Assembly (NCBI RefSeq): GCF_047511655.1
Contig: NC_133391.1
Coordinates: 134,510,906-134,574,905, forward strand
Length of the DNA: 64,000 nucleotides
DNA from: Castor canadensis
Lineage: Eukaryota > Chordata > Mammalia > Rodentia > Castoridae
Direction: 5' to 3'
The notes under the pieces were generated by a model. It did not search any database and was not told where the DNA came from. It worked only from the letters and a program-made list of their open reading frames with translations. Within the stretch, counting starts at the first letter, position 1, and the number at the start of each line of letters is the position of its first letter. Positions 10,771 to 25,200 of the stretch are shown here, piece after piece. A program made the translations under genes and the position numbers.

Positions 10771-13360
10771 AATAATTACGTGTTAATTTATTATCACTGG
10801 TAAGGTTTGGAAGTAATTTTCACAAAGAAGTGGATGATGGCTTATTCTTCACTCCTTCATCATCCTTCCCTCTGCCTTTGCTCTCCCCTTTCCTTGATGA
10901 AGTTACTCATTAAGAATCATCCTGATTGGATGAGAGAATGTGGAAATATATTCAGAACAGCACATATAGGTAAGATAAGTGAAAAGAATGGCTCCTTTAC
11001 ATCCTTCTAGTCCTATGTAATGACTAACTGTATCTCCATGTAGTATGTAATATCTCTTTTCCCACCAATCTTTTCTTTCACAAGCATTTTTTGAGTTTCT
11101 GCTTTGTACTAGGTAGCTTCCTTTCACTCAAAGAGGTTGTGGTCTAATGGGTGAACAAATATGTAATTTTAATGATGTGTTACTATGATAGAAGGGACAG
11201 AGAGTACTAGGGGAGCATGGGAGATATTGTGCCACTTGTTATAGTCAGAGTGATTTCTAGAAGTCTTCTTGGAACTGGTAATAAGTTAGCTGAATTTCAA
11301 AGGAAGCTGAGAAGTTAGCCAGGTATGTAAAGATATAATTGGGAGAAAGAGTTTTAAGTAAAATACATGGAGTCCTTTGAGAATTTTATGGATTTAAGGA
11401 AGTAAAAGATTGAATGATAACAATCTATTTCTCCCTTACTTTACTTATACATTTGAATTTAGAATATACAGATTTTATTGTTGGGCAAAGAAAATGCCCT
11501 GAATGCATACAGGTAGCCAGCACATGGCTACAAATCTATCCTGGGCTTTCAGATCTCTTTATATGGAACTAAAGCCACAGTTATTAAACATCATCCTACA
11601 TTTAGTAAATAGCAGATATTCAGTTTGAATCAATAGTTGCATTGAGCTTACTCTGACATTCTTGTATTACTCCATCAGGCTTACTCTAAAATTTGGTTCT
11701 TCATAAGTAATTCTTTATCAATAACTGCTAAGATTGTCCTTGACAGTGCATCTTGCACATGTGATTAGTCATGTCCTTCAGTAGTTCTCAGTGGAGTTAG
11801 ATTGAGTTCAGTTTCCCATGATAGTCAATCCCCAATATTTCAATTACTAGCTCAAATATCTGAATCTTATATTTTTCTCCTTGCATCATTCCTGGCCTCT
11901 TACACAATGATGACCCACATATTAGTGTGGATGGACTCACAGTTGCTTCTTGGAGGATGTAAAAGGAAAATTAGCAGGAGAAGGAAAACATCTTTGCTCT
12001 GCTGGTCCCCACATTCTTACTTCCAGGACTTTGCAACAACAGCTGCTACAAGATAGGCATAGGAGTGTGGGATCCCCCCATGCCTGCTGTAAACATTTAC
12101 TGTACAAGATACCTGCCCATATGCAGTCAAAGGTGAAACTCTGCATGCATTTTTCAAAAGAAACTTTAATTTCATGATTAGCTTATAACTATACTGCTTT
12201 AGTAAGCTTTGGTAGTATTGTGGAGAAAATGAAGAGTTGTGGCCCATCTTGGAAATGCACTGTCTTAAAAAGTATTTTTTAAAAATATGAATAAAGTTTT
12301 TGAATCTATCCAAATTAAACAAACAAACAAAAAACCCTCTGAACTTATCTACTAATAAGAGAAGGGTTTTAGTAGATGTTCTGGTGTGTCACTCAAGTCC
12401 TGCTATCAGAACTGATAAACTTATTTTCAGATGCTTGCTGTGTTGGCAGATGGCTCAAAGGAGAGTCCTTCTTCAGGAATTTCTTCCTTTCAAAGTAAGA
12501 AGACTCAGTGTCATGTAGAATACTATACTTCCTGTTCGATCAGTCCTCACTTGTGACTTGTAAATGAAAACAAAGGCCTTCTCCATTCTTTAATTTAGGG
12601 CAACTTTGCAGGGCCTTTTTGGCTCCCTAAAGGAATTTGTTGTAAACATTCTTCAGCTTAATTCTTCTCTCTGCTCAATCCTGTACCTTCACTCTGTTCT
12701 TAGTATCATTGCTAAAACTCTCCTCTCAAAATTTCTTCCAGTTTTTATCTGAGCATGTTTCCCATTCTTTTTTTTTTATATATCATGACATTCATGAAGC
12801 AAGAATTAGGTACTAGTGTGTGATCACATAAATGGTTAAAATAAACTGATGAGAAAAAATATCAGCTCTAAAATGATTTTGTTAGGTGTTTCATATGCTC
12901 AGAAATGGTGAAAAACGATATCCTAACATTATTTTTTCATATCTTTTTAATTACATGATCTATTCTACATTTTTTGTTTTTCTTGAGAAAAATCAACTTC
13001 AGTTCAATATGGTTATGAAACAATGGATTTTTATCAAATGCTGCAATTACCTCATTATAATGACTCATCATTTGAACCTCTGGACTTTATATCCCTTTCA
13101 ATGACTTCTGTTATTTATTTGTGGAAATTCCACTGACATGGAATGTAATTCTTATTTTTATTTTCAATACAGAATTTTGCTACTTAGTCCTACTTCCCCA
13201 ACTAGTATATGCCAATCACTTACTCTGTTGTAAGCACTTTGCCAGAAACTGGGAATAAAACCATGAACAAGAAGACTGTACTCAAGCCATGTCTACTTTG
13301 TATTTAATTAGGGTGGGGTCAAAACAAGAGTCATATAAGAGGTGAGGATACAGAGAATTA
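10771..13360. other. Mostly unassigned; weak ancient repeat traces
   Basis: No gene recognised. About 11070-11400 and 13190-13360 recall a widespread old mammalian dispersed repeat (a 'tgtgccaggcactg'-type start followed by an 'aacaaagat' core), too decayed to name. Overlapping frames near 11802-12322 on both strands lack motifs and splice context. Confidence 0.4.
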
Positions 13361-13376
13361 AAAGACAGTTATACTG

Positions 13377-13844
13377 TACACAGAATGGGCAAGACTGCAG
13401 AATGGAGTTAGTTTGTCCAAGTGGGCTAGACATAGGAAAGGCAGGATCAGGCTGGGAGAAGCAAAGACCAGCAAAGTGAGATACAAAAACAAGGGATGCC
13501 AGAATCTCAAGCAGACGGGGGCTGAGATACAGGAAGTGGATTATAGGAAAGGAACAAGTGGACCTAAAACATGGACAGGTCAGAGTCTGTGGATCATATT
13601 GATGGTATCTATGAATGTAGATCTTTATTTCACTACATCTAACTGAAATTTAATATGCCCTTTAATCAATAAACCACAGTAGTATTAGCAGAATCTATGA
13701 ATGTCACAAAAAGATTTCGCAATTGTTGTACATGTTGAAAACATCCTTTCCTGTCACTGATATTGTTTAAATTATGGTAGTTTTTAGAACTACCACTGAA
13801 TCTTGTTACTTAATTAAAAAAAAAGAAAGAAAGAAAAAAAAAAA
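13377..13844 (+). mobile_element. Retroposed-looking block of unknown source
   Basis: Flanking repeats aaagacagttat(a)ctg and aaagacagttataatg (13361-13376 and 13845-13860) match at 15 of 16 positions. The block ends in an A-rich tail (about 13815-13847). This is the signature of an L1-mobilised insertion. The 468 bp body has no known SINE part. A frame at 13413-13646 (77 codons) shows no motif. It may be a processed transcript fragment or an older element. Confidence 0.6.
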
Positions 13845-13995
13845 AAAGACAGTTATAATGCAGCTATGATCTGGGAGGTTGGAGACAATGCAATTGGGTG
13901 TTAGACAGAGAAGAGAAAAAGGAAAATATTCCAGTGGAAATAGCTCACCTAAATGATATTAGGGAAGAGGGAAAGATCCAGTTACAAGAAGCTTT

Positions 13996-14372
13996 TTCTT
14001 TTCTTTCCTCTTTTTCTTTTCCTTCCTTCTCTTCTCTTCTCTTCCTCCTCTTCCTCCTCTTCTTTCTTTTCTTCTTCATGTTACTAGGGGTTGAATTCCT
14101 AGTGCTCTCCCACTTGACCCATGCCCCTATTACTTTTGCTTTTAGTTTGGTTTTTAAATAGGGTCTTGTTCTTTTGCCAAGGTTGGCCTTGGATGGTGAT
14201 CTCCTATCTTTGCATCCTGACTAGGTGAGATTATAGGTATGTGCCACCATGCCTAGGTTGTTTTCAAGACAGGGTCTTCTTAACATTTTGTTCAGGTTGG
14301 CCTTGAACCATGATCCACCTATCTCTGCCTCCCTAGTAACTGGGATTACAGCATGCACTACCACGTCCAGCC
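13996..14372 (-). mobile_element. Three-part SINE, B1-B1-ID, with long purine tail
   Basis: A perfect 13 bp target duplication, tacaagaagcttt, lies at 13983-13995 and 14373-14385. On the plus strand the order is a CT-rich tract (the decayed tail, about 13996-14083), an ID-type unit, then two antisense B1 monomers ending near 14258 and 14372. Confidence 0.88.
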
Positions 14373-14385
14373 TACAAGAAGCTTT

Positions 14386-17300
14386 AATAGTGATAATCTG
14401 TGTAACTATTAGATTGTAACTTTCTAAGAAGCTATGAGGATGTGAATAAATCCATCATGAACTTTCTGGTACCAACAAATTTCTCAGATAACTACAGGCA
14501 AATAAGAGACTGATAGACCATAGGTAGAACCAAGAAAACACTGCACTGTATTCAATCTCAGATTGCAGAACCATGAGCAAATAGATAGTGATTAAATCAC
14601 TAGATAACATGACACATGAGTTAATTATCCACCTAAGAGTAAGTTCCTTTACAAACTTACTTTCCTGTACCATTCACCTAGAAAATCTCTTTTATAGAAT
14701 GAGATATTATACTATACCACAAGTCACTTGAGGTTTGAGGACAAGAAGACTTTGGCATTTTCCAGCCCCTCTTTTTTCCCTTCCCTTTCAAGTTTCAGCA
14801 AAAACTCCCTGGCCTGAAACACTCTGAAGTGGGGGGAGATATTCAGTGAATATGGATGAGCCCATTCCAAGATGCAATTTTCCTCTTTAGTTTTTATTTG
14901 AATGTAGTTTGTTTTATTCCAACCAGAAATGTCACAGCCAAACAGAAGCATCTCTAACTGATGAAAAGTATTGTGTTTATTGCCAAGAAGACAGTATCCT
15001 TTCTGAGGAAAATAGGAGACAAGACTCCCTCCCCCTGCTGAAGTTTAAACTGGGAATGTGAGCAACCCTTCAAGGCATCTCTAGATTCTTTGGAAACAAA
15101 AGTGGTAAAAGATGTCAAAGGAAGAACCAACCTTGTCTGGGCTGAAGGAAAGAGCACCTCAGTGACAAATCAGTGTTTGTATTGAAGGAAGAACAAATGA
15201 GCTTGTCCTATAGAGATCATTTCTACAAATGAAAATGATTTAACTTTCTTAAAGAAACTCAAGTATAGGTAAGGGTAGATATATGGGCCTATCATTTTTT
15301 TTTTTTTGAGGAGCATGATTTTTAAAAACCCCTTAATTACATACCCTAAAAATTATGAGTTATCTTCTGTCACAGTTTCCAATAGCAAATGGCAAGTTTT
15401 ACTCAGGGAAGCAGTCTTAACTATGACTAGGTAGTTCTCCAGAGTCTTATTACACAATAAGAGATTACAGAATCAGCCTTATTCTGGAAATGTGCAACAT
15501 TTTGTGCTAAAGTGAACTTCCCTGAGCCTTGAGTATCTGGCAAACAGAATGAGATACAAAAGGCAAGACAGAGTTCATCTATTTGTTTCTTTATCAACTA
15601 AATGTAACCTAAACAGAATCCAAATGATGACTCAAAAGCTATGAACTAGGTTTGCTTAGCAAGGAGTTGATGAAATATTTGATCATATGATAATAACATT
15701 GCATCATTGAAATTTGAGACAAATTTGAAAGAATAGTGTAGTCTTATCATTCCTACACACTAGTATAAAATGGCTTTGTTATTAAGTTCTATTTATATGC
15801 TTATACAGTTAATCATCTTTGAGAAAAAAGTTCTTATTGTATCTTGGACTTTATTCAGGGTGCTTTCTGACCTGATGATCTTTTCTGGTAGCATTTTTGA
15901 TAACCTTGCCCCATGCCCTCCTAACATCATTTACTCAACAAAACTTTAATCACCTCAAATTTCTGTCTTTGCTCCTCCTGCAGTTTGGTTGCCAGAAGTG
16001 ATAAAATTGCACAAATGATGTTATTGAAAATTTGTTGATAGAGTTCTGTGTAGCACACTGTTTTCACATAATTTTTCAATTCTTATAGTAACTCACTAAA
16101 AGAGCAATTCCAAATTGTCATAATTCTTTACAAGCACAAGACACATTGCTACTTTCTTTTCTTTTAACAAATGATTATTTCAGGTAGAACCTGTCAAGAA
16201 AACAAAAATCACAGTAGGTGTTTTGGCTGAGGAAATTGAATATAGGAAACTGGTTACTGAAGAATTTGAAAGCTGGGAAAACAGAAGGGAAACTCAGAGA
16301 TAATCCAGAGGTAATGACTCTAATGAACAACTCTTAAAGCTGGGGAAACTAAAAGGAAAAAAATATTAGGGATATTGAGGAGGCTTGGGGGAGAAACCTG
16401 TGGTGCTTAGATCTCAGAGGAGGGATTATGACTAGGATACTGCCAGTACCTCTGAAGGTTGCAACGAGGCTGAGCTAAGTGTCAACAAAAGTGGCAAAGA
16501 AATCTGGGAAAGTACATTTGCAGAGTCTCAGTGCTAGCACTATCAAACACAGTGTAGAAAGCACTGTTTGGAGAGAGACAGTAGCCAAATAAGTTGTATA
16601 ATCCACCATTTTGCTCCATGTCTTAGCCTGTTGTCTTAAAAGCATTAACTTTCAAACAAAAGCTTATATACTATCCTAATTGAGTAGCAGGTAGGCAAGA
16701 GTTAGGGAAGAGGCACATACTGTTTTTTTCATTCACGTTCCTTCTTTGAGATCATTCCTCAGCTGTTCAGCATCTCAGCTCTTGAAGGATCATAGTTGCA
16801 TTGTACATAGAAATTGCCCTTGACCAAAAAAAATTTCAACACCCACAGTTACTCTCTCCCCCAGGGTGCAGTCCTGAGCCCATGTCTGGGCATTTAAAAG
16901 CCCCAAACTCTTTTTTTCAATTTAAGACAACTCTGAAGAGTAATTATGGCACAGGAAATTTTCATGATTGAAGTCTAAGTTAAAACTATTGCAAGTCAGC
17001 TCAACTCATCACTCTTGTCTTCTTTACTTCCTTACAAGTGTATCTCACAAGAACATTATCTTACCAACATGCATGCAGTCCTCTAATTCTATTTCCAAGA
17101 ATAAATGCAAGACAGTGGAACAGAGCTGGCCTGGGAAGAAATCTCTAAAATGAAATTTTGTGGATGGATCACTAACTGGTAACCTGGCATTGAGGACATC
17201 ATTACTGGTGGTAAGTGGAGTGCTTATAACCCTTAGCATACAAAAGAAGTGCAGTTGTTAAAAATTTCAGTGGAATTGAACTGAGATGGCATATAGGTGA

Positions 17301-19099
17301 AAGAAAACACACCAGGCGGTGTAATTCTTCTGTCACTTGAGGAGTATGAGGGAAATGGTCAATGCAATTAGTTGGTTTTTCTTGAGCAGCCTTGAATTAT
17401 TTAAGAGATGGTGACAGGCATAGAGATATTATTTACCAATTCAAGAAGAAAAGATAAAATCCAGAATGTATTCTTGTGAGCATTCCAGGAAACTTAACCT
17501 GTAGCCAGAGAACAGAAAATAGGAACAGGATGAGTTAATCATTAGAACAGGAAGGCTAGATAGAAGGTTGAATTCTTATTTCTAGCAGATGTTCTACATC
17601 AATGTCAAGGAACCAATAGATAAAAGGAGTGGGACCTTGATATTTTGGATGGAGAAATCTGAGTAGATTCACTTCAGAACCTTGAGTAAGTAGTTTCCAG
17701 AATCTTCAAAAACCTTAGGCTTTGTATAAATAGTTCATTTCTTCCATTAGAACATAGGGAGCCCTAAAATGAACCAGCTGTTTATAAGAGCTGATTTTTA
17801 CTGGGTCTAGATAAATTTCCTCTTGGGATACTAGGGCCAATTTTAGAGTCAGGAAACAAGAGACAAAAACCAGCATAACCAGGCTGGAAGATGCTGAGGT
17901 GCTAAGGAGAAGAGAGTTACCATGCTGAAGAAGCTAAAGAACTTTTTCATCAGGCTTGGAAAGGCATACATTGGAATGAATCCTGAGGGTGCTGGATTAA
18001 AGAAGGTAACATATACAGTTGGATAAGGGAACACTTTCTCTTGGTATAGGATTTAACACTGTGGCAAGAATTTTGGTAGACCATGCTTTCTGCCCACTTA
18101 CTTTTTCTCCAAACCATTTTGTGCTAAAATTTCTAATCTTTATGAGGGTCCACAGCCTATAAATACAGGCAACAATGCATTAGAATGCAACTCTCAAAAG
18201 AAAAAAATGAATTTGGCTTATAAACATTTAAAAATGCATATAGTAACTATATAACTTAAAACAGCAGAGGTTTTTTTCACTTGTAAAATGAACAAAGATT
18301 TAAGACAGAAAATTGTCTGTGAGGATATTGGGAACTGAGAATTTTTATACACTACCTATAAGATTTCAAATGGGTATGATATTTCTTGAGAGACATACTA
18401 ATGAAAATTATGAAAAATTTAAATATGCAGATGTTACATATGATCATGATTGAATAATATTGACTGCAGTTATTTGCACTGTTTTTATATTTTTCTTTAA
18501 AATTTATAAAAGTAATGATACCATTTTTTTAAATTTTTACTTTGTTTCTTAATTTTATCAAGACTAGAAGTAGGGAGACAAGGAAAATGTCAGTCATACA
18601 AAATTTAAGGAGCTAATCACTCTTGGGCAATGATCTTGCACCACTATTTATGAGCGAGAGGAGAAATGAATGAAGTGAGCCTTATGATTTTTGTGGTTTC
18701 TGCCTAATGGGTCTTTGTGATTCCTTGAACAGGGAGAAGATCCCCCCAAAAGTATGTCAATTTCCTTGAGTTGAGAAAACAGATAAGAATTTATGGCAGT
18801 TTAAGAAATAGGAATTTGGAAGATAGGGTACCAGGGGACAGAAAAAGCTCCAGAGTTGCATGAGAGTTTCCTTGAGTCTGTTGCTAAATGCTGAGAAATT
18901 CATATATGCAATGAAATTGCATAAACCTAGGCAAAGAAATACCAAGGAGTTATAAGGGTGAACAATATATGAACTCACAGAGGGCTGGAAAACATTAAGA
19001 CTACGCTGACTGGAGAAAATCATAATTGAACAATTAAGTATTAAGTAGATACTGTAGAAGAGTCATTGCTTAATAGAAAAACTAAAGTTCATGCTTATA
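14386..19099. other. No recognised gene or repeat
   Basis: Nearly 5 kb of AT-rich sequence. Frames up to 88 codons (for example minus 18757-19023) have no recognisable domain. A T run is at 15294-15307. Old, unrecognisable repeats are possible, for example around 16250-16600. Confidence 0.5.
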
Positions 19100-20152
19100 C
19101 TAGAGACTACTTCAGACACAGTATATCACATCTAAAAATGAAGCATTGAAGAATTCAGTTTATTTATAGGTAATTTAACTGCCTGTCAAAGCAAATTTCA
19201 ACACTTTTTAAAGGAAGACAAAAAAAATACAAGTATTCAATGTACCAAGTCAAAACATCCAGCTTCCAGGCAGGTAAAGAAGCATATAATGTGAGCAGTA
19301 GCTAGGAGAAAAATCAATCAAGAAAATCAGATGCAGAAGTCTCAGAGGTTATAGAACTATCAAAAATAATATTAGAGGAAAGCAGTAACACCATGAAAAG
19401 AAACATGGAAGATTCAATAAAGAGCAATGGGGAACCTCAAGAAGTACAAAATACAACATCTGAAATAATTCATGTGTGTCATTCTCATTAGATCAACTAT
19501 GCATAAAGAAATATGCTATCCTGAAGACATGTCAATGAAAAATATCTGAGCTGAAGCACTAAAAGCAAAGTGACTGAAAATGATGATTGGAGATTTATCT
19601 ATCAGGCACTCTCAAGTAGACATGATCAAGCAGTTTAACATATGTATATTTTGAGTCTCAGAAAAGAAGAACAGTAATTGAAAAAAATTGGCCACAGATT
19701 TTTAATATTTGATGAAAACTATAAGCCCACAAATCCAGGAATCTCAATGACACCTAAGAAGAAAAAATATCAAAATAAAGCACTCTGATGCATATTATAA
19801 ATTTCTGAAAGCTCATGTCATAAAAATTTAAAAGTAGCAGGTGATCAAGGATACTTTATTGAGAAACAATGTAATAATTAGCTGGAGGTCCTCATCAGAA
19901 TTATATAAACCACAAACAACTTCTTTAAACTATAGGGGGAAAAAATAGTTCAGTATCCTCAATGTATAGGGAAAAAAATCTGACAATTCTTTAAAAATCT
20001 AGTATCCTAAATCTATTGAAAATATCTTTTCAAATGAAAAAAAAATAAGTATTTCCCCAAGCAAACAAAAGAAAAAAGAAGTCATTACTATTGTATTTTT
20101 ACTAAAAGAGTTTGTTCGGACTTAAGGAAAATGACATCAGATGGAAATTTGG

Positions 20153-20563
20153 TTTTTATTGGTGTATATTAATTGTAGAAGGGGGTTTCATATATCTGTA
20201 CATATTTATAATGTTCTTTGACAAAATTCATCCCCTTTATTACTCTTCCTTATCCTCCTCCACCCCTTTTAAAATAATTTTAATCAGTTTAATTTTCCTA
20301 TTTTTATACATGCCTATAAAATATATCAAACATGTCCATCCATCTTCCCATTACCATTACCTTTCACTCTCAAGCCCCCTGCTGGACTCCCAACCAAATA
20401 GTCCCTCTTTTACATTCCTGTAATTTTTTTATATCTAGATTTTTCGTGTAAGAAAAAAAGGCAATCTTTGTTTTTTTAAGTCTGGCTTACTTCTTAACAT
20501 GATGATCTTTAGTTATATCCATTCTCCTACAAAGAACAAAATTTCTTTCTTCTTTATGGTCAA
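20153..20563 (-). mobile_element. 5'-truncated L1 3' end with target duplication
   Basis: This is antisense L1 3' UTR and ORF2 end, flanked by perfect 15 bp repeats cagatggaaatttgg at 20138-20152 and 20564-20578. The host L1M resumes directly after. The plus-strand frame 20112-20423 spans this insertion by chance. Confidence 0.88.
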
Positions 20564-20879
20564 CAGATGGAAATTTGGATCTATATGAAAGAAAGAAAAA
20601 CATCAGAATTGGTAAATATGAGAGAAAATAAACATTTCCCTCATTCCTAAATTTCTTTATAATTGACAGCTTAAAAAAAAACTAAGGGTTTGAATTCTTT
20701 ATAACATATGTAGATGAAAATGAAATTGACATATAGAATTGAAGGAGGAAATTTAAGCACTGTAGGTTCTTACATTTTATGTGAAGTTGTAGAATATTTG
20801 AGGGAAGATGTGATAGGCTAAGTATATATAATAAGTTGTTGCACACCTATGCCCACTCACAAAAATAAAACAAGATATA

Positions 20880-21202
20880 GGCTAGGTACAGTGATTCATG
20901 CCTGTAATCCTAGCTACTCAGGAGGTAGAGATCAGGAGGATCATGTTCCAAGGCCAGCGTGGGTAACAGTTATTAAATCCCATCTCAGCCAACAAACTAG
21001 GTATGATGGTTCATGCCTGAAACCTTAGCTACATAGGAGAAATAGGATCACAATCTGAAGACAGCCCATGCAAAAAGTGTGAGACCCTAGCTGAAAAATA
21101 ACCTAAAAAGAAAAAATGACTGGAGACATGGCTCAAGTGTTAGATTGCTTGCCTAGCAAGTGAAAGGTCCTGCATTCAAACTCCAATACCATCAAACAAC
21201 AC
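20880..21202 (+). mobile_element. Three-part SINE, B1-B1-ID
   Basis: In sense order there is a B1 monomer (20880-20990, with 'tcatgcctgtaatcctagct'), a second B1 monomer (about 20995-21110), then an ID-type unit (about 21118-21195) with a short A-rich end. It lies inside the L1M element. Confidence 0.85.
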
Positions 21203-22239
21203 CAATATACATAAATAATAAGTCAGTGGTGGTGTCAAACTATTCAATACCAAACAACACAGGAATAAAGAAATAACAAATAGACTGGACAAATCAAAAG
21301 CATACAGTGAGATGTAAGATTTAAACCCAACTAAACTGATAATTTCATTTAATGAAAATGGTTTTAAAATTCCTATTAAAATACAGAACTTGGCAGATTA
21401 GATATAAAAGCAAGATCAAATAATATGCTGTATAGAAAAGCTATGCTATAAGTAGAAAGACACAGATACATTTAAATTAAAGGATGGAGAGAGATGTAAT
21501 ATGAAAACATAAGTCATAAGATATTGGTGTGATAATATTAATATCAAAATTGAATGGAGAACAAAGGTTATTACCAGAAAAACATATAGAATTTAATATT
21601 GATAATAAGATCAATTTATCATTGCTTAATAAAAAAGTTGAGGAATATATGAATTAAACACTGACATATTAAAAGAAAATTTAAAAGTAGTAGGAAATAG
21701 AATATTAATAATGATATAATAAGCTCGAACAATTCTGTCAACCACCCAAAGCCTAATAGACTTTTATTGGACTCTCCAATCAACATTAACAGATTAAACA
21801 TTATTTCCAACTGAACAAGGAACCTTCAATTAGATGGATGATATATTGGGACATAAAATAAATCTCAAAAATTAAAAATAATTGAATGAGTATGTTCACA
21901 GACCACAACAAAATTGAGCTAGAAAGGACATGCCACTGAAGAGGACCCTAGCACTTCCCAGCTCACTTACTGGTGAAGTGGAGGGGAATCATTGTAGAAG
22001 ATGTCTTATTCAAACTTCTCAGCTGGGGATAACAATAGACTTTGCATTTTAATATTTCTAAACCCCAAGCCTTCCTCCTCATCATTGGTCAAGAGATAAG
22101 CACTCTGAGGATGAGTGTGGACCCAGAAATGGACCCATGGACAAAAACACCAGGCATCAGCTCTGAACTCTGAGATAGTAGGGATTATAACTACAAGAGA
22201 AGATTCTCCACTAAGAAGATTCAAAAAGAAAAAAAAAAA

Positions 22240-25200
22240 ACCTGAAAGAGACATTCATCCCAACAGATATGTATATCACAATATAGAAACATAAGAAATT
22301 TGAAAAAGCAAGGAAATATGATTTTCCCCAAAGCTTATAATTCCTCAATAACTGAATCCAAAGATACTGAAATGCCAAAGAATTCAGAAGTCTACTTTAA
22401 AAAAAATGATGAATTCAAAGAAGCAGATTAATGAAACAAGGAAGTCAATTCAAGACTTGTATAAGAAAGTTAGCATGAATAAGAAATTCAGTGAGGATAC
22501 TGATACTCAAAAAACAAAAAAGAAAAGAAAAAAGAAAAAGACAAAAAAAAGTCAAATGGAAATGCTGGAAATGAAAACCTCCAAAAGTCAAATCAAACAC
22601 AGTGGAAAGCATCACCCAGATTAGATCAAGCAGAAGAAAGAATACTAGGACTGGAAGACAAGATCAAATAAATACTATGTTAAGACAACAATGAAGAAAA
22701 CAACCTAGCATGAACACAACTTTCAACAGCTCTGGGACATTATCAAGAGAACAAACTTAAGAATTCATGGGGTTGGAGAAGGAGTTGAGGTAAAAACTAA
22801 AGTCATAGAAAACCTGTTCAATGAAATTATAAGAGAAATGTTCCCAAGTCTAGGGAAAGATATGGACATTCAAGCATAAGTACAACCAGCATTAGAATTC
22901 CAAATAGACATGACCAGAGAAGAACCTCTCCATGTTACACTATATTTAAAATTTCAAGACCAAAGAATAAAGAAAGAAGTATAGAAAGCTGCAATAGAAA
23001 AATGGCAGCTTACTTGCCATGGTTAAAGCCATCAGAGTCAAATCAGACCTTTCAGCAGATATCCTAAAAGCCAGGAAGGCATGGAATGATATATTTAAAA
23101 CCTTAAAAGTAAACAACTGTCATGAAATGACATATTAAAACTTTAAAAGTAAACAACTGTCAGTAAAGATTACTATAGCTAGCAAATCATTGGAAAAATA
23201 AAAAACTTCCAAGATAAGCAGAAACTAAAACTACTCAAGACCACTAAGCCAGTATTGCAGAAAATACTTAAAGGAATCCTATATACAGAAGAAAGGCAGT
23301 CACAAGCAAGAATAAATTTCATGAGAATAGAAGAAAATTGAGAGTTAGAAAAGAATCAAGCATAATCAACTCAGTACACTAGCAAATGACCAAGATGAAC
23401 AAGGGAGAGAGAAAAGAACTATCAGTACAAACATCAATGGGAAAACACCTAACAAACCAAAAGAATCAGGAAACACCTTTTGATAATAAACCTAGACAAG
23501 AATTACCTTAATTATCCAATTAAAAGTGTTAACTAGCTAATTTGATTAAAAAAATAGATCCAACTATTTTTGTCTGTACGAGACAGGCCTCACTGGCAAA
23601 GACACATGTAGAATGAAAGTGAAAGGTTGGAAAATGATATGCCAAGCAAGGAGAAACCAAAAGTGAGCAGGAAGAGCCATATCCATATCTGGCAAAGTAT
23701 ACTTCAAGCCAAATTGGACAAGAAATAAAGAAAGGCACTATAGATTAATGAGAGAATAATCTATTGAGAAATTAATAGAATGGTAAATTTATATGCACAA
23801 ATATTGGAGTACACAGTTTCATAAAAAAATCAGCACTGGACATAAAGGGACAAATAAATGTAAATACAAAAAATAGTGAGTGACTTCAATACCCCCATTC
23901 TTTCATCAGTAGATCATCTGGACAAAAAAAAGCAAAAAAAAAAAGCAAAAGAAACTTCAAAGTTAAACAGAACCATAGATCAAATGGACTTAACAGACAT
24001 CTGTAGACTATTCCATTCAACAGCACCACAGTACACATTCTACTCAGCAGCACATGGAACTTTTTTGAGAGTAGATTACATTTTAGGCCACAAAACAAGT
24101 CTTAACAAATACAAAAAAATTGAAATGATTTCTTGTATCTTATAAGGTCATAATGGAATAAAACTAGTCATCAATAGCAAGAGGAGCTACACAAACATAT
24201 GGAGCTAAATCTTTAGAATGATCATTGGGTCATTGAAGAAGTCATTGAGGAACATTTTAAAAGTCTTAGAACCAAATAAAAATGAAAGCACCATATACCA
24301 GAATCTGTGGGATACAGCAAAGGTAGTTCTAAGAGTGAAGTTTATATTTATGAGTTCTTAAAAGAAGATCAGGTTGGGTGCAGTGACTCATGCCTATCAT
24401 CCCAGCTACTCAGGAGGCAGAAAGATAGTAGTTTGAAGCCAATCTGGGCAAAAAGTTAGTGAGACCTCATCTTAATCAATGAAATAGGCTTGGTGGTGCT
24501 TGCCTGTGATCTCAGCTATGTGGGAAGGTAGGTAGGAACATGGCCTGAGGCTGACCCTGGGCAAAAACACAAAACCCTACATGAAAAGTGACTAAGAAAA
24601 GGGTCTGGGAATATGGCACAGGTGGTTGAGTATCTGCCTAGCAATGTGATGCTTTTAGTTGAAAACACCAGTACCACCAAAAAACAAAAACAAAAACACC
24701 AAAAACAAAGCAATCACAAACAAATAAGATAATGATGCATGTCAGGCTCTTAGAAAAAACAAGAATAAACAAAACCTCAAACTAGAAAGAAATAATAAAG
24801 ATCAGGACAGAAATCAATGAGAAGAAAGCTAAAAGAACGATACAAGTAATCAATGAAACAAAGAGTTGATTCTTTGAAAAGCTAAGAAAGATTAACGGAC
24901 CTTTAGTCAAACTGACTAAAAGTAAAAAGAAGACCAAACACTGATAAAGCTAGAGATGAAAAGAGGGATATTACTACAGATCCCAATGAAATTTAGAGGG
25001 TCATTAGGGAATATATTAAAAACTGATGTTCCAATAAATTGAAAAATCTTGAAGAAATGGTTACATTTCTAGATACATATGATCTGCCATCATTGATTTA
25101 AGAGCATACAAAAAATTGAATAGATCTAGAATGAGCAATGCAATAGAAGTAATAGCAAAGAGTATTCCAGCAATGAAAAAGTGCAGAACTGAATACATTC

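Larger units (their letters stand above)
19100..21930 (+). mobile_element. Ancient L1M/HAL1-like element, ORF1 to ORF2 endonuclease part
   Basis: Plus-strand text resembles old L1M/HAL1 sequence. An ORF1-like part (about 19290-20110) includes the 'aactataagcccacaaatcc' area. The inter-ORF segment follows at 20579-20870, and endonuclease-region ORF2 at about 21290-21930. Two later insertions split it (20153-20563 and 20880-21202). No frame survives. The left edge is uncertain. Confidence 0.6.

Noticed and set aside
20112..20423. 103-codon plus-strand frame
   Set aside because: It spans the boundary of an antisense L1 insertion at 20153, so it cannot be an ancestral gene.
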